Positions 51,643 through 61,180 of a stretch of 64,000 nt of DNA are shown one piece after another. The position numbers and the translations under genes were made by a program. How positions within the stretch are numbered: the stretch's first letter is position 1; the number at the start of each line of letters is the position of its first letter. Under the pieces are notes generated by a model. That model was given only the letters and a program-made list of their open reading frames with translations, ran no database searches and had not been told where the DNA came from. The stretch comes from RPQJ01 sp963707145 (GTDB taxonomy: Bacteria; Pseudomonadota; Gammaproteobacteria; Steroidobacterales; Steroidobacteraceae): NCBI GenBank assembly GCA_963707145.1, contig CAVPOQ010000008.1, positions 620,001 to 684,000 on the forward strand, in the 5' to 3' direction.

Positions 51643-53514
51643 TCAGCCCGCGAGCCGCTCGCCAGCGGCGGACTCGCCGTCCTCGTCCACTTCGTCGCCG
51701 AGGAAGCCGCCGCTCTGGTGCGCCCACAGGCGGGCATACAGACCGTCCCTGGCAATCAGCGTCTGGTGGTCGCCTGCCTCGACGATGCGGCCCCTGTCCA
51801 TGACGATCAGGCGGTCCATCGCGGCGATGGTCGAGAGTCGGTGCGCGATGGCGACCACGGTCTTGCCTTCCATCAGCCGGTAGAGGCTCTGCTGGATGGC
51901 GGCCTCGACCTCGCTGTCGAGGGCGCTCGTGGCCTCGTCGAGCAGCAGGATCGGCGCGTCCTTCAGCATCACGCGCGCGATCGCGATGCGCTGGCGCTGA
52001 CCGCCGGAGAGCTTCACGCCGCGCTCGCCGACGTGCGCGTCGTAGGCGCGGCGGCCCTTGGCGTCGGAGAGGCCCTGCACGAACTCGTGCGCCTCGGCGC
52101 GCACGGCCGCGGCAATCATCTGCTCGTCGGTGGCGGAGGGGCGGCCGTAGACGATGTTGTCGCGCACCGAGCGGTGCAGCAGCGAGGTGTCCTGCGTGAC
52201 CATGCCGACCTGCGAGCGCAGGCTGTCCTGGCGCACGGCGGCGATGTCCTGACCGTCGACCAGGATGCGGCCGCCTTCCACGTCGTAGAAGCGCAGCAGC
52301 AGGTTCACGATCGTGCTCTTGCCCGCGCCGGAGCGGCCCACCAGCCCGATCTTCTCGCCCGGCCGGATGTGCAGCGAGAGGTCCTCGATCACGCGGCGGC
52401 GGCCGCCGTAGTGGAACTGCACGTGCTCGAAGCGGATCTCGCCGCGCGTCACCTCGAGCGCCGGGGCGCCGGGCTGGTCCACTACCGCGTGCCTGCGCGA
52501 CAGCGTACGGATGCCGTCCTGCACCGTGCCGACGTTCTCGAACAGGCCTGCCAGCTCCCACATGATCCAGTGGGAGATGCCATTGAGGCGCAGCGCCATC
52601 GCGGTGGCCGCGGCGACCGCGCCGACGCCCACCTGGCCCTTGGTCCAGAGCCACAGCGCCAGGCCCGCCGTGCCGGCGACGAGCGCCATGCTGAGCAGGT
52701 GGTTCACGATCTCGAAGGCGCTCACGAGGCGCATCTGGCCGTGCGCCGTCGTCATGAACTCCTGCATCGCGTCGCGCGCGAAGCCGGCTTCGCGGTTGGC
52801 GTGCGAGAAGAGCTTCACCGTGGCGATGTTGGTGTAGGCGTCGGTGACGCGGCCCGTCATCAGCGAGCGGGCGTCGGCCTGCGCCGCACCGATGCGCGCG
52901 AGCCGCGGCACGAACCACGCCACCGCGATGCCGTACAGCGCGACCCAGCCGAGAAACGGTACCAGCAGCCAGAAGTCGAAGTGGCCGACCACCGCAACCA
53001 TCGTCACGAAATAGATGACGGTGAACACGAGGATGTCGGCCACCGTGAACCACGTGTCGCGCACGGCGAGCGCCGTCTGCATCACCTTGGTGGCGACGCG
53101 GCCGGCGAACTCGTCCTGGTAGAAGCTCATGCTCTGCCCGAGCAGCAGGCGGTGGAAGTTCCACCGCAGTCGCATCGGGAAGTTGGCGGCGAGTGCCTGG
53201 TGCTTGAGGATGGTCTGCAGCGCCACCAGGATCGGGCTGGCGGCGAGGATGCCGCCGAGCAGCAGCAGGGCGCCCTTGTGCTCGACCCACAGCCGGGCAG
53301 GCTCGACCGCGGCGAGCCAGTCCACGATGCGTCCGAGCATGGCGAACAGCAGCGCCTCGAAGGCGCCGATCACCGCCGTGCAGAGCGTCATGCCGAGCAG
53401 GTACGGGCGCAGGCCCTCGGAGCAGGCCCACAGGAATGCAAAGAAGCCCGTCGGCGGCGCTTCGGGCGGCGTCTCCGGGTAGGGCGTGACGAGCGATTCG
53501 AACCAGCGGAACAG
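51643..53514 (-). CDS. ABC exporter, fused permease-ATPase; non-standard start codon
   Basis: The ATPase has GLVGRSGAGKSTIVNLL, KLSGGQRQRIAIARV and ILLLDEATSALDS; six helices precede it. The first ATG is at 53391, but the frame upstream to 53514 still reads a family-like N-terminus (FRWFES...P, then GFFAFLWACSEGLRP) and contains no ATG, GTG or TTG before the stop at 53548. The real start is probably the CTG at 53514 or a start codon lost to error. That gives 623 residues, close to the family's usual length. The substrate is unknown. Confidence 0.75.
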   Translation of the reverse strand: MFRWFESLVTPYPETPPEAPPTGFFAFLWACSEGLRPYLLGMTLCTAVIGAFEALLFAMLGRIVDWLAAVEPARLWVEHKGALLLLGGILAASPILVALQTILKHQALAANFPMRLRWNFHRLLLGQSMSFYQDEFAGRVATKVMQTALAVRDTWFTVADILVFTVIYFVTMVAVVGHFDFWLLVPFLGWVALYGIAVAWFVPRLARIGAAQADARSLMTGRVTDAYTNIATVKLFSHANREAGFARDAMQEFMTTAHGQMRLVSAFEIVNHLLSMALVAGTAGLALWLWTKGQVGVGAVAAATAMALRLNGISHWIMWELAGLFENVGTVQDGIRTLSRRHAVVDQPGAPALEVTRGEIRFEHVQFHYGGRRRVIEDLSLHIRPGEKIGLVGRSGAGKSTIVNLLLRFYDVEGGRILVDGQDIAAVRQDSLRSQVGMVTQDTSLLHRSVRDNIVYGRPSATDEQMIAAAVRAEAHEFVQGLSDAKGRRAYDAHVGERGVKLSGGQRQRIAIARVMLKDAPILLLDEATSALDSEVEAAIQQSLYRLMEGKTVVAIAHRLSTIAAMDRLIVMDRGRIVEAGDHQTLIARDGLYARLWAHQSGGFLGDEVDEDGESAAGERLAG

Positions 53515-53600
53515 GTGGCAGACCCGGGGCGTGGCGGGGCCGCCATCCTACGCGGACGGGCTACTCGCCTCCTAGCTGCCGGCAGCCACCCGAGGCCGTG

Positions 53601-54119
53601 CTACTGGCTCATCCGGACCGAGGACACCGGCGCGAATTCGAACGTTCGGGTCTTGCCGTTCCAGACGATCGGGCGGTCGCAGAAGGTCTCGCTGGCGAAG
53701 TCGGCGGCGGGCTTCTTGCCGCACTGTGCGCCCGAAACCGTCAGCCACAGCCTGGCCCCCGTGCCCGTGCCCTCGAGCTTCGCGTCGTACGCGGAATCGG
53801 TAAAGGCGCTGGTCGCACCGCCCGCTGCATCGCCGACATAGACGTACACGCCCTTCTCGCGGTCGCCATAGATGCTGGCGGCGCCATCGCAGTTGACCCA
53901 CCCGAGGTACAGGACGAAATCCTGGTGGCCATCGCCGTTGAGATCGGCGGGCCGGACGGCATCGTCGGTCATCGCCTTGCCGCCCACCCCGGAGCACTCC
54001 GCCGCGACCGCCTTCACGGCGGCGACGACGGTCGCAGGCAGCTTCGGCGGTGCCGCCTGCGCAGCCGGGCAGAGGATGGCGGCTCCGATTGCAGCCGCAA
54101 TGACGGTCGCAGTGCGCAT
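53601..54119 (-). CDS. Secreted protein, hypothetical
   Basis: The 172-residue protein has a signal sequence ending AQAA (about residue 22) and three to four cysteines. A DLNGDGHQDFVLY segment (about 58-70) resembles a calcium-binding FG-GAP/EF-like loop. No family is named. It appears to stand alone between larger genes. Confidence 0.65.
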   Translation of the reverse strand: MRTATVIAAAIGAAILCPAAQAAPPKLPATVVAAVKAVAAECSGVGGKAMTDDAVRPADLNGDGHQDFVLYLGWVNCDGAASIYGDREKGVYVYVGDAAGGATSAFTDSAYDAKLEGTGTGARLWLTVSGAQCGKKPAADFASETFCDRPIVWNGKTRTFEFAPVSSVRMSQ

Positions 54120-54220
54120 GGTCGTTCCCCCCGTGACGGACGGCCGACGCTACGCCCGGGTCCTGGGTTGGTCAATCGATCGCGGCCGACGGCTGCGCCG
54201 GCCGCTGTCGGTCCCGCGGC

Positions 54221-54997
54221 TTACGTCCGCCTGCGGATCGGGCGCTTCGCGCGCAACCGGGAGGCGTAGTAGTCGAGCGCCCAGTGCGTCTTGGCCTGTT
54301 GTGCGACGTCGCGCTCGGCGCCCACCTCGGCGAGGAACGCCATGAATCCCGCCATCACCGCCGCGGCCTGCACCGCCGGGGCCTTGACCGACACCTCCAT
54401 CAGCGTCGCGCCGTCGGCGCGTCGCCAGAGTTCCCCCGTGATCGGCCAGGGGCAGGCCGGGTCCTCGAAGTCCCAGCGCTGGGCCTCGAGCGGCCCGAGC
54501 ACGGCGAGCTTCGCAAACTCGGGCGTACGGCCGCCCGACATCTCCGCGAGGAACGCCTCCTGCTCCTCGGTGAACAGCGACGCGATGCCCTTGTCGCCGG
54601 CCACGACGCGCTTGATCAGGCCCTTGGCCACCGGCATCGTGAGCGATGCCGACTTCACGATGCCCTTCTCGCTCGCGTCCGCCTCGATCTTGAAGTCGCG
54701 GAACTTCCGCCAGCGCTTGCCGACCTTCTCGGGGTTCACGGGCCGGAACTTGATGGTGCTGTCGTGCTCGTCGCCCACGACGCGGCGTGCGCGGGCGATG
54801 ATGCCGGCGGCCAGCAGCTCGAGCTTCGGCGTGTCGAAGAAATAGATGAAGCGCTGCTCGTCGTTGCTGGCGGTCAGCTTGTAGTGCGCGAGCGCTCCCG
54901 CCACCTGCTTCGGCGGAATCGTGGCCTTGATTTCGATGGCCTCGGCGCCTTCCATCAGGCGCGCGTACCGGCCGTGTGTCATCGCTCCGCGTTGCAT
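54221..54997 (-). CDS. Hypothetical protein with possible CYTH-like fold
   Basis: The 258-residue protein starts at an ATG with AGAGGAC just upstream. An early EAIEIKATI strand and later charged strands (STIKFRPV, FKIEAD) are reminiscent of CYTH/triphosphate-tunnel proteins, but the ExExK signature is imperfect (the first Glu is displaced). The C-terminal half is helical. No function is claimed. Confidence 0.6.
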   Translation of the reverse strand: MQRGAMTHGRYARLMEGAEAIEIKATIPPKQVAGALAHYKLTASNDEQRFIYFFDTPKLELLAAGIIARARRVVGDEHDSTIKFRPVNPEKVGKRWRKFRDFKIEADASEKGIVKSASLTMPVAKGLIKRVVAGDKGIASLFTEEQEAFLAEMSGGRTPEFAKLAVLGPLEAQRWDFEDPACPWPITGELWRRADGATLMEVSVKAPAVQAAAVMAGFMAFLAEVGAERDVAQQAKTHWALDYYASRLRAKRPIRRRT

Positions 54998-55127
54998 GTC
55001 CTCTCCCCGCAATCGTCTGGTGGGATTGCGATCCTACGTGGAACGGTGGCCCGGGCTCCACACGCGCACCGGCGGCGATGCCCGGCGCGTGTGCGGGGCC
55101 ACGCGATCACGGATCGTGGTCATCGCC

Positions 55128-56111
55128 TCAGCGAGGTCCCGGGCGCGGACCCGGGCCACGCTTCGCAGTCGCCAGCGAGGGTCTCAGTTCGTGGAGGTTC
55201 TGCCGCAGGTACTCGACGGCGACGCGGCGCTTCTCGTAGCCGCGCGCCGCGGCCCCCGGGCGCCGCGCCTGCGGCTCCAGGATCCCGAGCACCGGGGAGA
55301 GACGCCGGTAAATGGAGCGCCAGTTCGAACGGACTGTTTCGCCCGACAGGCCCAGGGACTCCGCGATCGAGCGGTCGGAGGCTCCGTCCAGCGCCCGCAG
55401 CGCCACGCGCTGCTCGGCGAGCGTGAGGCCGAGCCGGGGCGGTGGCGGATTGAAAATCTGCGAAACCATGCTCATGGCCGCGGGCGGCAAGTCGGCGCAC
55501 GTGAGCCGCAGCATGCACGGCCGGCAGTCGCGGGTCAGGATGCCCGTGCCGGCCTGCGCCGAGTAGTCGTGCAGCCGGCGGTAGCCGGCCGCCTCGATGT
55601 ATGCGGCAACCTCGTCGGTGAACACCTCGTAGTAGATCGCGCGCAGGCGGTAGCCGCCGATGCTGCGCAGGAGGGCCTGCGGCGCGAGGCGGCGCAACTC
55701 GACGAGCTGCGGGTCGTCCCAGTTCATGCGGCCCAGCGGGATCGGGAACAGCACGAGTTGGAGGCCGTCGCCGGAGTTGGCGTGGCGGATCTCGTCGAGC
55801 GTGAGCAGCGGACTGCCCCCGTCGAGCACGCTGGCGAGGATCGATGCCACGAGCCGCGGCTCAGGCGCCGCGAGGTAGGCCTCGATCACGGCGTCGCGCA
55901 CCAGCAGCCCCGCGGCGAACGAAACGACCTGTGGGCCTTGCCAGTCCTCGTCTTCGAACACGGTGAACGTGCAGGCCGGGCTCGACAGGAGCTGGCGCAG
56001 CAGGGCAGGCAGCGCCTGACGCAGGCGCGACTCCAGCGGCAATGCGTTGCGACCGTCGAAAGTCTCGACGATGGCGGGAATGTCGGAGGCGTTGGCGTCG
56101 CGGAATCGCAA
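55128..56111 (-). CDS. Regulator with C-terminal LuxR-type helix-turn-helix
   Basis: The 327-residue protein has a C-terminal helix-turn-helix at about residues 228-268 (GLTLAEQRVALRALDGASDRSIAESLGLS). The N-terminal about 200 residues begin MRFRDANASDIPAI, resembling a GNAT-like start, and contain CRPCMLRLTC, a cysteine group that could bind metal. It is divergent from the PEP-CTERM gene, 137 bases away, so it may control that gene. No named family is assigned. Confidence 0.7.
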   Translation of the reverse strand: MRFRDANASDIPAIVETFDGRNALPLESRLRQALPALLRQLLSSPACTFTVFEDEDWQGPQVVSFAAGLLVRDAVIEAYLAAPEPRLVASILASVLDGGSPLLTLDEIRHANSGDGLQLVLFPIPLGRMNWDDPQLVELRRLAPQALLRSIGGYRLRAIYYEVFTDEVAAYIEAAGYRRLHDYSAQAGTGILTRDCRPCMLRLTCADLPPAAMSMVSQIFNPPPPRLGLTLAEQRVALRALDGASDRSIAESLGLSGETVRSNWRSIYRRLSPVLGILEPQARRPGAAARGYEKRRVAVEYLRQNLHELRPSLATAKRGPGPRPGPR

Positions 56112-56248
56112 GCGGTCAGGGCGCGCGTGCCCATGCGTGAAGGTGTGTCAAATCTACCGACTCACCAATTAATGGGGTAGCCGTTTCCGAGTTGGACGAG
56201 GAAGCTCCATGGCGCACCAACAGGCCGTCACGGCCAGGGGAGAACAAC
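56112..56248. promoter_or_regulatory. Divergent control region between the LuxR-type regulator and PEP-CTERM genes
   Basis: This 137-base gap holds an AT-rich patch at about 56146-56180, with CTACC (56154-56158) and GGTAG (56176-56180) forming an interrupted inverted repeat around CCAATTAATGG. It is the most AT-rich short stretch nearby and a plausible operator/promoter for both genes. Confidence 0.35.
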
Positions 56249-56785
56249 ATGAACAACGCCGAGACCCTTTCGCGTCGCGCAGGCTGGATTGCCGGAGCGG
56301 TTGCCGCGCTGCTGACCGCGCCTGCGCTCGCGGCGAACATCGGCTTCGAGGGTTCGGGCGAGGTGTCGCCCACTGGCGCGCCGGATGCGTCGGGCAACCT
56401 GCCATTGCTTGCGGTCGGTGCCTATGCCTTCGACGGGCAGGCCGGCTGGTCGCTCAGTTCGCCGTTCGTCTTCAACGTCGGCCTCGGGACGGGCGCGGGG
56501 ACGTTCAGCTTCACGCGCGCCGCCGATTCGCTGTTCGGCACGCTGACCACCCTCGGGGCCCCGGGCGGTTTCGCGCTCACCTACACGATCACCGGCGGCA
56601 CGGGTACGTACGCCGGCGCACGAGGCTACGGTCAGTCGACGGTCACCCTGCTTGGGGACCCGAACGTGCCGCCCACGCCCTTCATAGAGTCCGGTGAGTT
56701 CACGGTGCCCGAGCCCGGCTCGCTCGCGCTGCTGGCGTTCGGTCTGGCGGGGCTCGGCGCCGGACGGCGCCGCCGGGGCACTTGA
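56249..56785 (+). CDS. PEP-CTERM sorting-signal exported protein
   Basis: The 178-residue protein has an N-terminal signal sequence and a C-terminal PEP-CTERM tail: VPEPGSLALLAFGLAGLGAGRRRR, that is a PEP motif, a hydrophobic helix and a basic end. Such tails are recognised by exosortase/EpsH, usually with exopolysaccharide export. No exosortase gene is in the window. The middle is Gly/Thr-rich and beta-like. The ATG at 56249 follows a GGGGAGAACAAC site. Confidence 0.88.
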   Translation: MNNAETLSRRAGWIAGAVAALLTAPALAANIGFEGSGEVSPTGAPDASGNLPLLAVGAYAFDGQAGWSLSSPFVFNVGLGTGAGTFSFTRAADSLFGTLTTLGAPGGFALTYTITGGTGTYAGARGYGQSTVTLLGDPNVPPTPFIESGEFTVPEPGSLALLAFGLAGLGAGRRRRGT

Positions 56786-56866
56786 GACGTCGCAGCACCA
56801 ACCCCATATGGCGATTGACCGGCACAGGGACGTGCCGCCTGCGCAGCCGCGCGCAGGCACCGTCGC

Positions 56867-57451
56867 TCACCAGCCGCCGAGGACGAACTGCTCGTAGAAG
56901 GTGAGGCCGTTGCTCCAGGTGAACAGGAGCAGCCCCATGGCGAGGTGGACTCGCCGGCGAGTGCTGAGCAGCCCGATGACCGCGCACGCCGTCACCACCA
57001 GCCAGTACCACGTGTAACTCTGCCGGATACCCCATTCCCAGCCCTTCATGAACGTGTCGACCAGGTCGAGCACGTTGAGCGCGAGCAGGCCGCCGAAGAA
57101 CCACGGGCGGATCGACAGGAAGTACTCCCAGGAATCGTCGACCACTGCCAGGTGATGCGGTACCAGGATGACCGCGACCATGAACACCGCGACCGCGTAG
57201 AGGACCAGGAAGCTGTAGAGGCGAAAATCGATATCCGAGTCCAGCGTGGTCCACTTGAACTCCCACCACCAGAACTGGACCAGCCAGGCGAAGATGAAGC
57301 CGATCCAGACCAGGTAGTTGAGTTCGAGCCGCAGCGGCCTGCCGTAGCCGCGCAAACGGTGCACGGCGCTGCCGAGGCTCGAGAGGATGTGGGTGATCCC
57401 GAGACCGATGATGATCGAGATCAGCACCATCGCGTATTCGAATGCGCTCAC
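56867..57451 (-). CDS. Small integral membrane protein, hypothetical
   Basis: The 194-residue protein starts at a GTG with an excellent GGGGAGGG site. It has about five hydrophobic segments, beginning MVLISIIIGLGITHILSSLG, a pattern common to an uncharacterised family of small polytopic proteins. Function is unknown. Confidence 0.7.
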   Translation of the reverse strand: MSAFEYAMVLISIIIGLGITHILSSLGSAVHRLRGYGRPLRLELNYLVWIGFIFAWLVQFWWWEFKWTTLDSDIDFRLYSFLVLYAVAVFMVAVILVPHHLAVVDDSWEYFLSIRPWFFGGLLALNVLDLVDTFMKGWEWGIRQSYTWYWLVVTACAVIGLLSTRRRVHLAMGLLLFTWSNGLTFYEQFVLGGW

Positions 57452-57549
57452 GGACCCTCCCCGCAGCAGGGTCGACGCGCCTGCGGCCGCTGCGCGGCCG
57501 ATGGTAGTCCTTTGCCGACCCGGTCGCGCGGGCCACTGCGGCGTCGCCG

Positions 57550-58524
57550 CTACCTCTCCGGCAGCTCCAGCCCCTTCACCACCTCGTCCACCTCGGCCTG
57601 GGTCGATGCCCCGGACGCCTTCTCGATCGTGCGCCGCGTGAGGTGCGGCGCGAAGCGCTGCAGGAAGTCGAGCTGGTACTTGCGCAGCAGGCCGCCGCGG
57701 CGGAAGCCGATCCACGTCGTGTGGGCGGGGAAGAGGTGCGAGGTGTCGATCTGCACGAGGTCGGCGTCTTCCTTCGGGTCGATCGCCATGCTGGCGACGA
57801 TGCCGATGCCGAGCCCGAGGCGCACGTAGGTCTTGATGACGTCGGCGTCGCGGGCGGTGAGCACCACGTCCGGCACGAGGCCCTCGGCGGCGAAGATCTC
57901 GAGCAGCGACGAGGGGCCCGTGAAGCCGAACACGTAGGTGACGATCGGGTGCGCCGCGAGCTGCTTGAGCGTGGGCGACTTGTGCCTCGCGAGCGGGTGG
58001 CCCTTCGGCACCACGACGTGGCGGTGCCAGCGGTAGCAGGGCAGCAGCGCGTAGCCCTCGAACAGCGACTGCGAGCCGGTGGCGATCACGAAGTCCACGC
58101 GGTCGAGCGCAGCGAGCTCGCCCAACTGCTCGGACGTGCCCTGGTGCAGGTGCAGGCGCACCTCCGGGTACTGCTCGCGGAACTCCTTGATCACGGCGGG
58201 CAGCACGTAGCGCGCCTGCGTGTGCGTGGTGGCGATCGAGAGCGCGCCGCGGGCCTCGTCCTTGAAGTCGTCGGAGAGGCGCTTGATGTTCTGCACCTCG
58301 CGCAGGATGCGCACCGCGCGGTCGATCACCTGCTGGCCGGCCGGCGTGACGCGCGCGAGGTTGCGGCCGTCGCGGACGAAGATCTGGAAGCCGAGCTCGT
58401 CCTCGAGCAGCTTGACCTGCTTCGAGACGCCCGGCTGGGAGGTGTGCAGCTTCTCGGCGGCCGCGGTGATGTTGAGGCCGTTCTGGGCGATGGCGGCGAG
58501 GTAGCGCAGCTGGTGCAGTTTCAT
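57550..58524 (-). CDS. cysB: Cys regulon transcriptional activator CysB
   Basis: The 324-residue protein has exactly the E. coli CysB length. It begins MKLHQLRYLAAIAQNGLNITAAAEKLHTSQPGVSKQ (LysR helix-turn-helix) and has the inducer-domain segment TTHTQARYVLP that binds sulfate/N-acetylserine. The sulfate transport genes at 39-50 kb are likely targets. It appears monocistronic. Confidence 0.95.
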   Translation of the reverse strand: MKLHQLRYLAAIAQNGLNITAAAEKLHTSQPGVSKQVKLLEDELGFQIFVRDGRNLARVTPAGQQVIDRAVRILREVQNIKRLSDDFKDEARGALSIATTHTQARYVLPAVIKEFREQYPEVRLHLHQGTSEQLGELAALDRVDFVIATGSQSLFEGYALLPCYRWHRHVVVPKGHPLARHKSPTLKQLAAHPIVTYVFGFTGPSSLLEIFAAEGLVPDVVLTARDADVIKTYVRLGLGIGIVASMAIDPKEDADLVQIDTSHLFPAHTTWIGFRRGGLLRKYQLDFLQRFAPHLTRRTIEKASGASTQAEVDEVVKGLELPER

Positions 58525-58637
58525 CGTGGGGGCATTCTAGCGAAAGACTTTCCGGGGCTTTCCGGCAGTTTGGCGCGTTGATCGGCGGACTGCGTCGGCC
58601 CGCATGCTCACGCCATCCAGATCGCAGGGGGTGGCCC

Positions 58638-60170
58638 ATGAGTTTCGCGACCGTCCTGAGCCGCAGCCAGCAGGGACTCGAGGCGGCGCTGGTCCGGGTC
58701 GAGGTGTACGTGGGACCGGGCCTGCCCGCGTTCTCGATCGTGGGACTGCCCGAAACCGTCGTGAAGGAGAGCAAGGACCGCGTGCGCGCCGCGCTCGCGA
58801 ACTGCGGGTTCGAGCTGCCGGCCGGCCACATCACGGTCAACCTCGCGCCGGCGGACCTGCCGAAGGAGGGCGGCCGCTTCGACCTGCCGATCGCGATCGG
58901 CATCCTCGTCGCCTCGGCGCAGCTGCCGCCGGGCCCCTTCGACGCCACGGAGCTGTACGGCGAACTCTCGCTCGGTGGCGAGCTGCACCCGATCCGCGGC
59001 GTGTTGCCCACGGCACTGCAGGGCCTGCGTGCTGGACACACGATGATCTTCCCCGCCGGCAACCTCGGTGAGGCCGCGCTCGCGCGCGGCGCCCGCGTGC
59101 TGGGCGCGGCGCACCTGCAGGACGTGTGCAGTCACGCCCGCGGCATGCGCCCGCTGCTGGCCGTCGGAGCGCCGCTCGAGACCTGCCGGGAGTTCAGTGG
59201 GCCCGACCTCGCCGAGGTGCGGGGTCAGGCGCGCGCGCGACGCGCGCTCGAGGTCGCTGCCGCGGGCGGACACAGCCTGCTGATGATCGGTCCGCCCGGT
59301 TCCGGCAAGAGCATGCTCGCGCAGCGACTGCCTGGAATCCTGCCCGCGATGACTGAGGACGAGGCGCTCGAGACTGCCGCCGTCCGTTCGCTCGCCGGGC
59401 GTGGGTTCTGCGTCGAGGAGTGGCGGCGGCGACCGTTCCGCAGCCCGCACCACACCGCCTCGGCGATGGCGCTGGTCGGTGGCGGCGCGCGGCCACGACC
59501 CGGCGAGATCTCCCTTGCGCACAACGGCGTGCTGTTCCTCGACGAACTGCCGGAGTTCGACCGCGGCGTGCTCGAAGTGCTGCGCGAGCCGCTCGAGTCG
59601 GGGCACATCGTGATCTCGCGCGCGACCCGCCAGTCGGAGTTCCCCGCGCGCTTCCAGCTCGTCGCCGCCATGAATCCCTGCCCCTGCGGCCATCTCGGCG
59701 ATGCCGCCGCGAACTGCCGCTGCACTCCCGACCGCGTCGCCGCCTACCGCGGGCGGATCTCGGGCCCGCTGCTCGATCGCATCGACCTGCACGTCGAGGT
59801 GCCGCGGGTGACGCACGATGAGCTCGCCGGTTCGGCCGCGGCGGAGCCGTCCGTCGTCGCGGCCGGACGCGTGACTGCGGCACGCGTCCGGCAGGTGGAG
59901 AGGCAGGGCTGCGCGAACCATCGCCTCGAGGGTGCGGCAGTGCTCGAGTGCGTGCGCGCGGACGCTCCCTCGCTCCAGCTGCTGGGCACGGCGATGCAGC
60001 GGCTCGCGCTGTCGGCCCGCGCCTACCATCGTGTGCTGCGCGTCGCCCGCACCATCGCCGATATCGCGGCCAGCGACGCGGTGCACGTCGTGCACGTGGC
60101 GGAGGCGATCACGTTCCGGCAGCTCGACCGTCGCGCGGGCGGTGCGGCGTCGCCGGCCATTTCGGTCTGA
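58638..60170 (+). CDS. comM: YifB/ComM family Mg-chelatase-like AAA+ ATPase
   Basis: The 510-residue protein has the N-terminal ChlI-like domain (SFATVLSRSQQGLEA and GLPETVVKESKDRVR), a Walker A GPPGSGKSMLAQRLPGILP at about residue 215, a Walker B VLFLDELPEF and a C-terminal Mg-chelatase-like domain. A CPCG/CRC cysteine set is seen at about 350. In Vibrio and Haemophilus ComM is a branch-migration helicase in natural transformation; whether this organism is competent cannot be told. Confidence 0.92.
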   Translation: MSFATVLSRSQQGLEAALVRVEVYVGPGLPAFSIVGLPETVVKESKDRVRAALANCGFELPAGHITVNLAPADLPKEGGRFDLPIAIGILVASAQLPPGPFDATELYGELSLGGELHPIRGVLPTALQGLRAGHTMIFPAGNLGEAALARGARVLGAAHLQDVCSHARGMRPLLAVGAPLETCREFSGPDLAEVRGQARARRALEVAAAGGHSLLMIGPPGSGKSMLAQRLPGILPAMTEDEALETAAVRSLAGRGFCVEEWRRRPFRSPHHTASAMALVGGGARPRPGEISLAHNGVLFLDELPEFDRGVLEVLREPLESGHIVISRATRQSEFPARFQLVAAMNPCPCGHLGDAAANCRCTPDRVAAYRGRISGPLLDRIDLHVEVPRVTHDELAGSAAAEPSVVAAGRVTAARVRQVERQGCANHRLEGAAVLECVRADAPSLQLLGTAMQRLALSARAYHRVLRVARTIADIAASDAVHVVHVAEAITFRQLDRRAGGAASPAISV

Positions 60171-60270
60171 ACGCGCAAATTTGTGCAGCAGTGGCTCGTG
60201 GCAGCCGCGTGTATCAATGGCAACCGCGAAGCCCGCAACGGGCAAGCCATTTCCACGGAAGGAAGTCGCC

Positions 60271-61161
60271 ATGCATCAGAGCACGGACGCCGCGAGCGAT
60301 GCGGCTCGACAGGTCACAGCGGACAGGAGTCGCTCGGTGCGGGCTTCGCGCCATTGGGAGGCCGCCTGGGGGCTGGTTCTCCTGTTCACCGCAATCGGCG
60401 TCACGCTGGCCGCGACCACCAGCTATGAATACGACGCCCTCGGGCGGCTCACGCACGTCGCGTCCTCCGATGGCAAGCGGGTGATCTACGGGCTCGACGC
60501 AGCGGGCAACCGCACCCAGGTCGTCAGCGGCACGTTGGCTGGCGTGCCCTCCTCGATCGGCGTCCCGTCGAGCAGCACGTCGGGCTCGTACACGATCAGC
60601 TGGGGCCCGGCGACCGGCACGGTCACCGCCTACAACCTCTACGAGGCGACCAATTCGGCCTTCTCGGGGCAGCTGCTGGTCTACACCGGCACGGCGCTCA
60701 GCACCGCGCTCGCAGGCCGGGGCAACGGGACCTACTACTACCGTGTGCGAGCCTGCTTCGACAACGACTGCAGCGGCTACCGGACCGGATCGAACGGGGT
60801 GACGGTGACCATTGCCGGCCCGCCGCCCATCCAGGTGCTGAACCCGTCGATCCAGGTGGGAGCGACCGGTCAGTTCACCCAGATCACGACGCTCGCGAAC
60901 CTCAATGGCCACGCGGCCACGATCGACAGCTTCTCCGAGACCTGCACGAAGGCGAGCGTCACCATCCAGAGCGGCGCGCAGGCCGTCCAATGGACCAACA
61001 GCAACGTTCCTCCGAAAGTCTGCGACTTTGCCGATAACGAGCATTGCAGCGCGACCTACCAGATTCGTAACACCGGTACTGGGCAGACCTATCCGGGCAC
61101 CGCGTCGATCACCGTCATCGGGCAATACCGGAGCCCGCCACCCGGGACCCAGTGTCCGTGA
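60271..61161 (+). CDS. Secreted YD-repeat/Fn3-like protein
   Basis: The 296-residue protein has an N-terminal hydrophobic signal/anchor (about residues 30-46) followed by one YD-type repeat (YEYDALGRLTHV) and a fibronectin-III-like region (about 90-180), then a beta-rich domain with four cysteines. The ATG follows GGAAGGAAG. It is 19 bases before the RHS gene in the same direction, so it is probably co-expressed and acts with it at the cell surface. It is less GC-rich than the upstream genes. Confidence 0.7.
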   Translation: MHQSTDAASDAARQVTADRSRSVRASRHWEAAWGLVLLFTAIGVTLAATTSYEYDALGRLTHVASSDGKRVIYGLDAAGNRTQVVSGTLAGVPSSIGVPSSSTSGSYTISWGPATGTVTAYNLYEATNSAFSGQLLVYTGTALSTALAGRGNGTYYYRVRACFDNDCSGYRTGSNGVTVTIAGPPPIQVLNPSIQVGATGQFTQITTLANLNGHAATIDSFSETCTKASVTIQSGAQAVQWTNSNVPPKVCDFADNEHCSATYQIRNTGTGQTYPGTASITVIGQYRSPPPGTQCP

Positions 61162-61180
61162 CGATTGCAGGGAGCTAATC

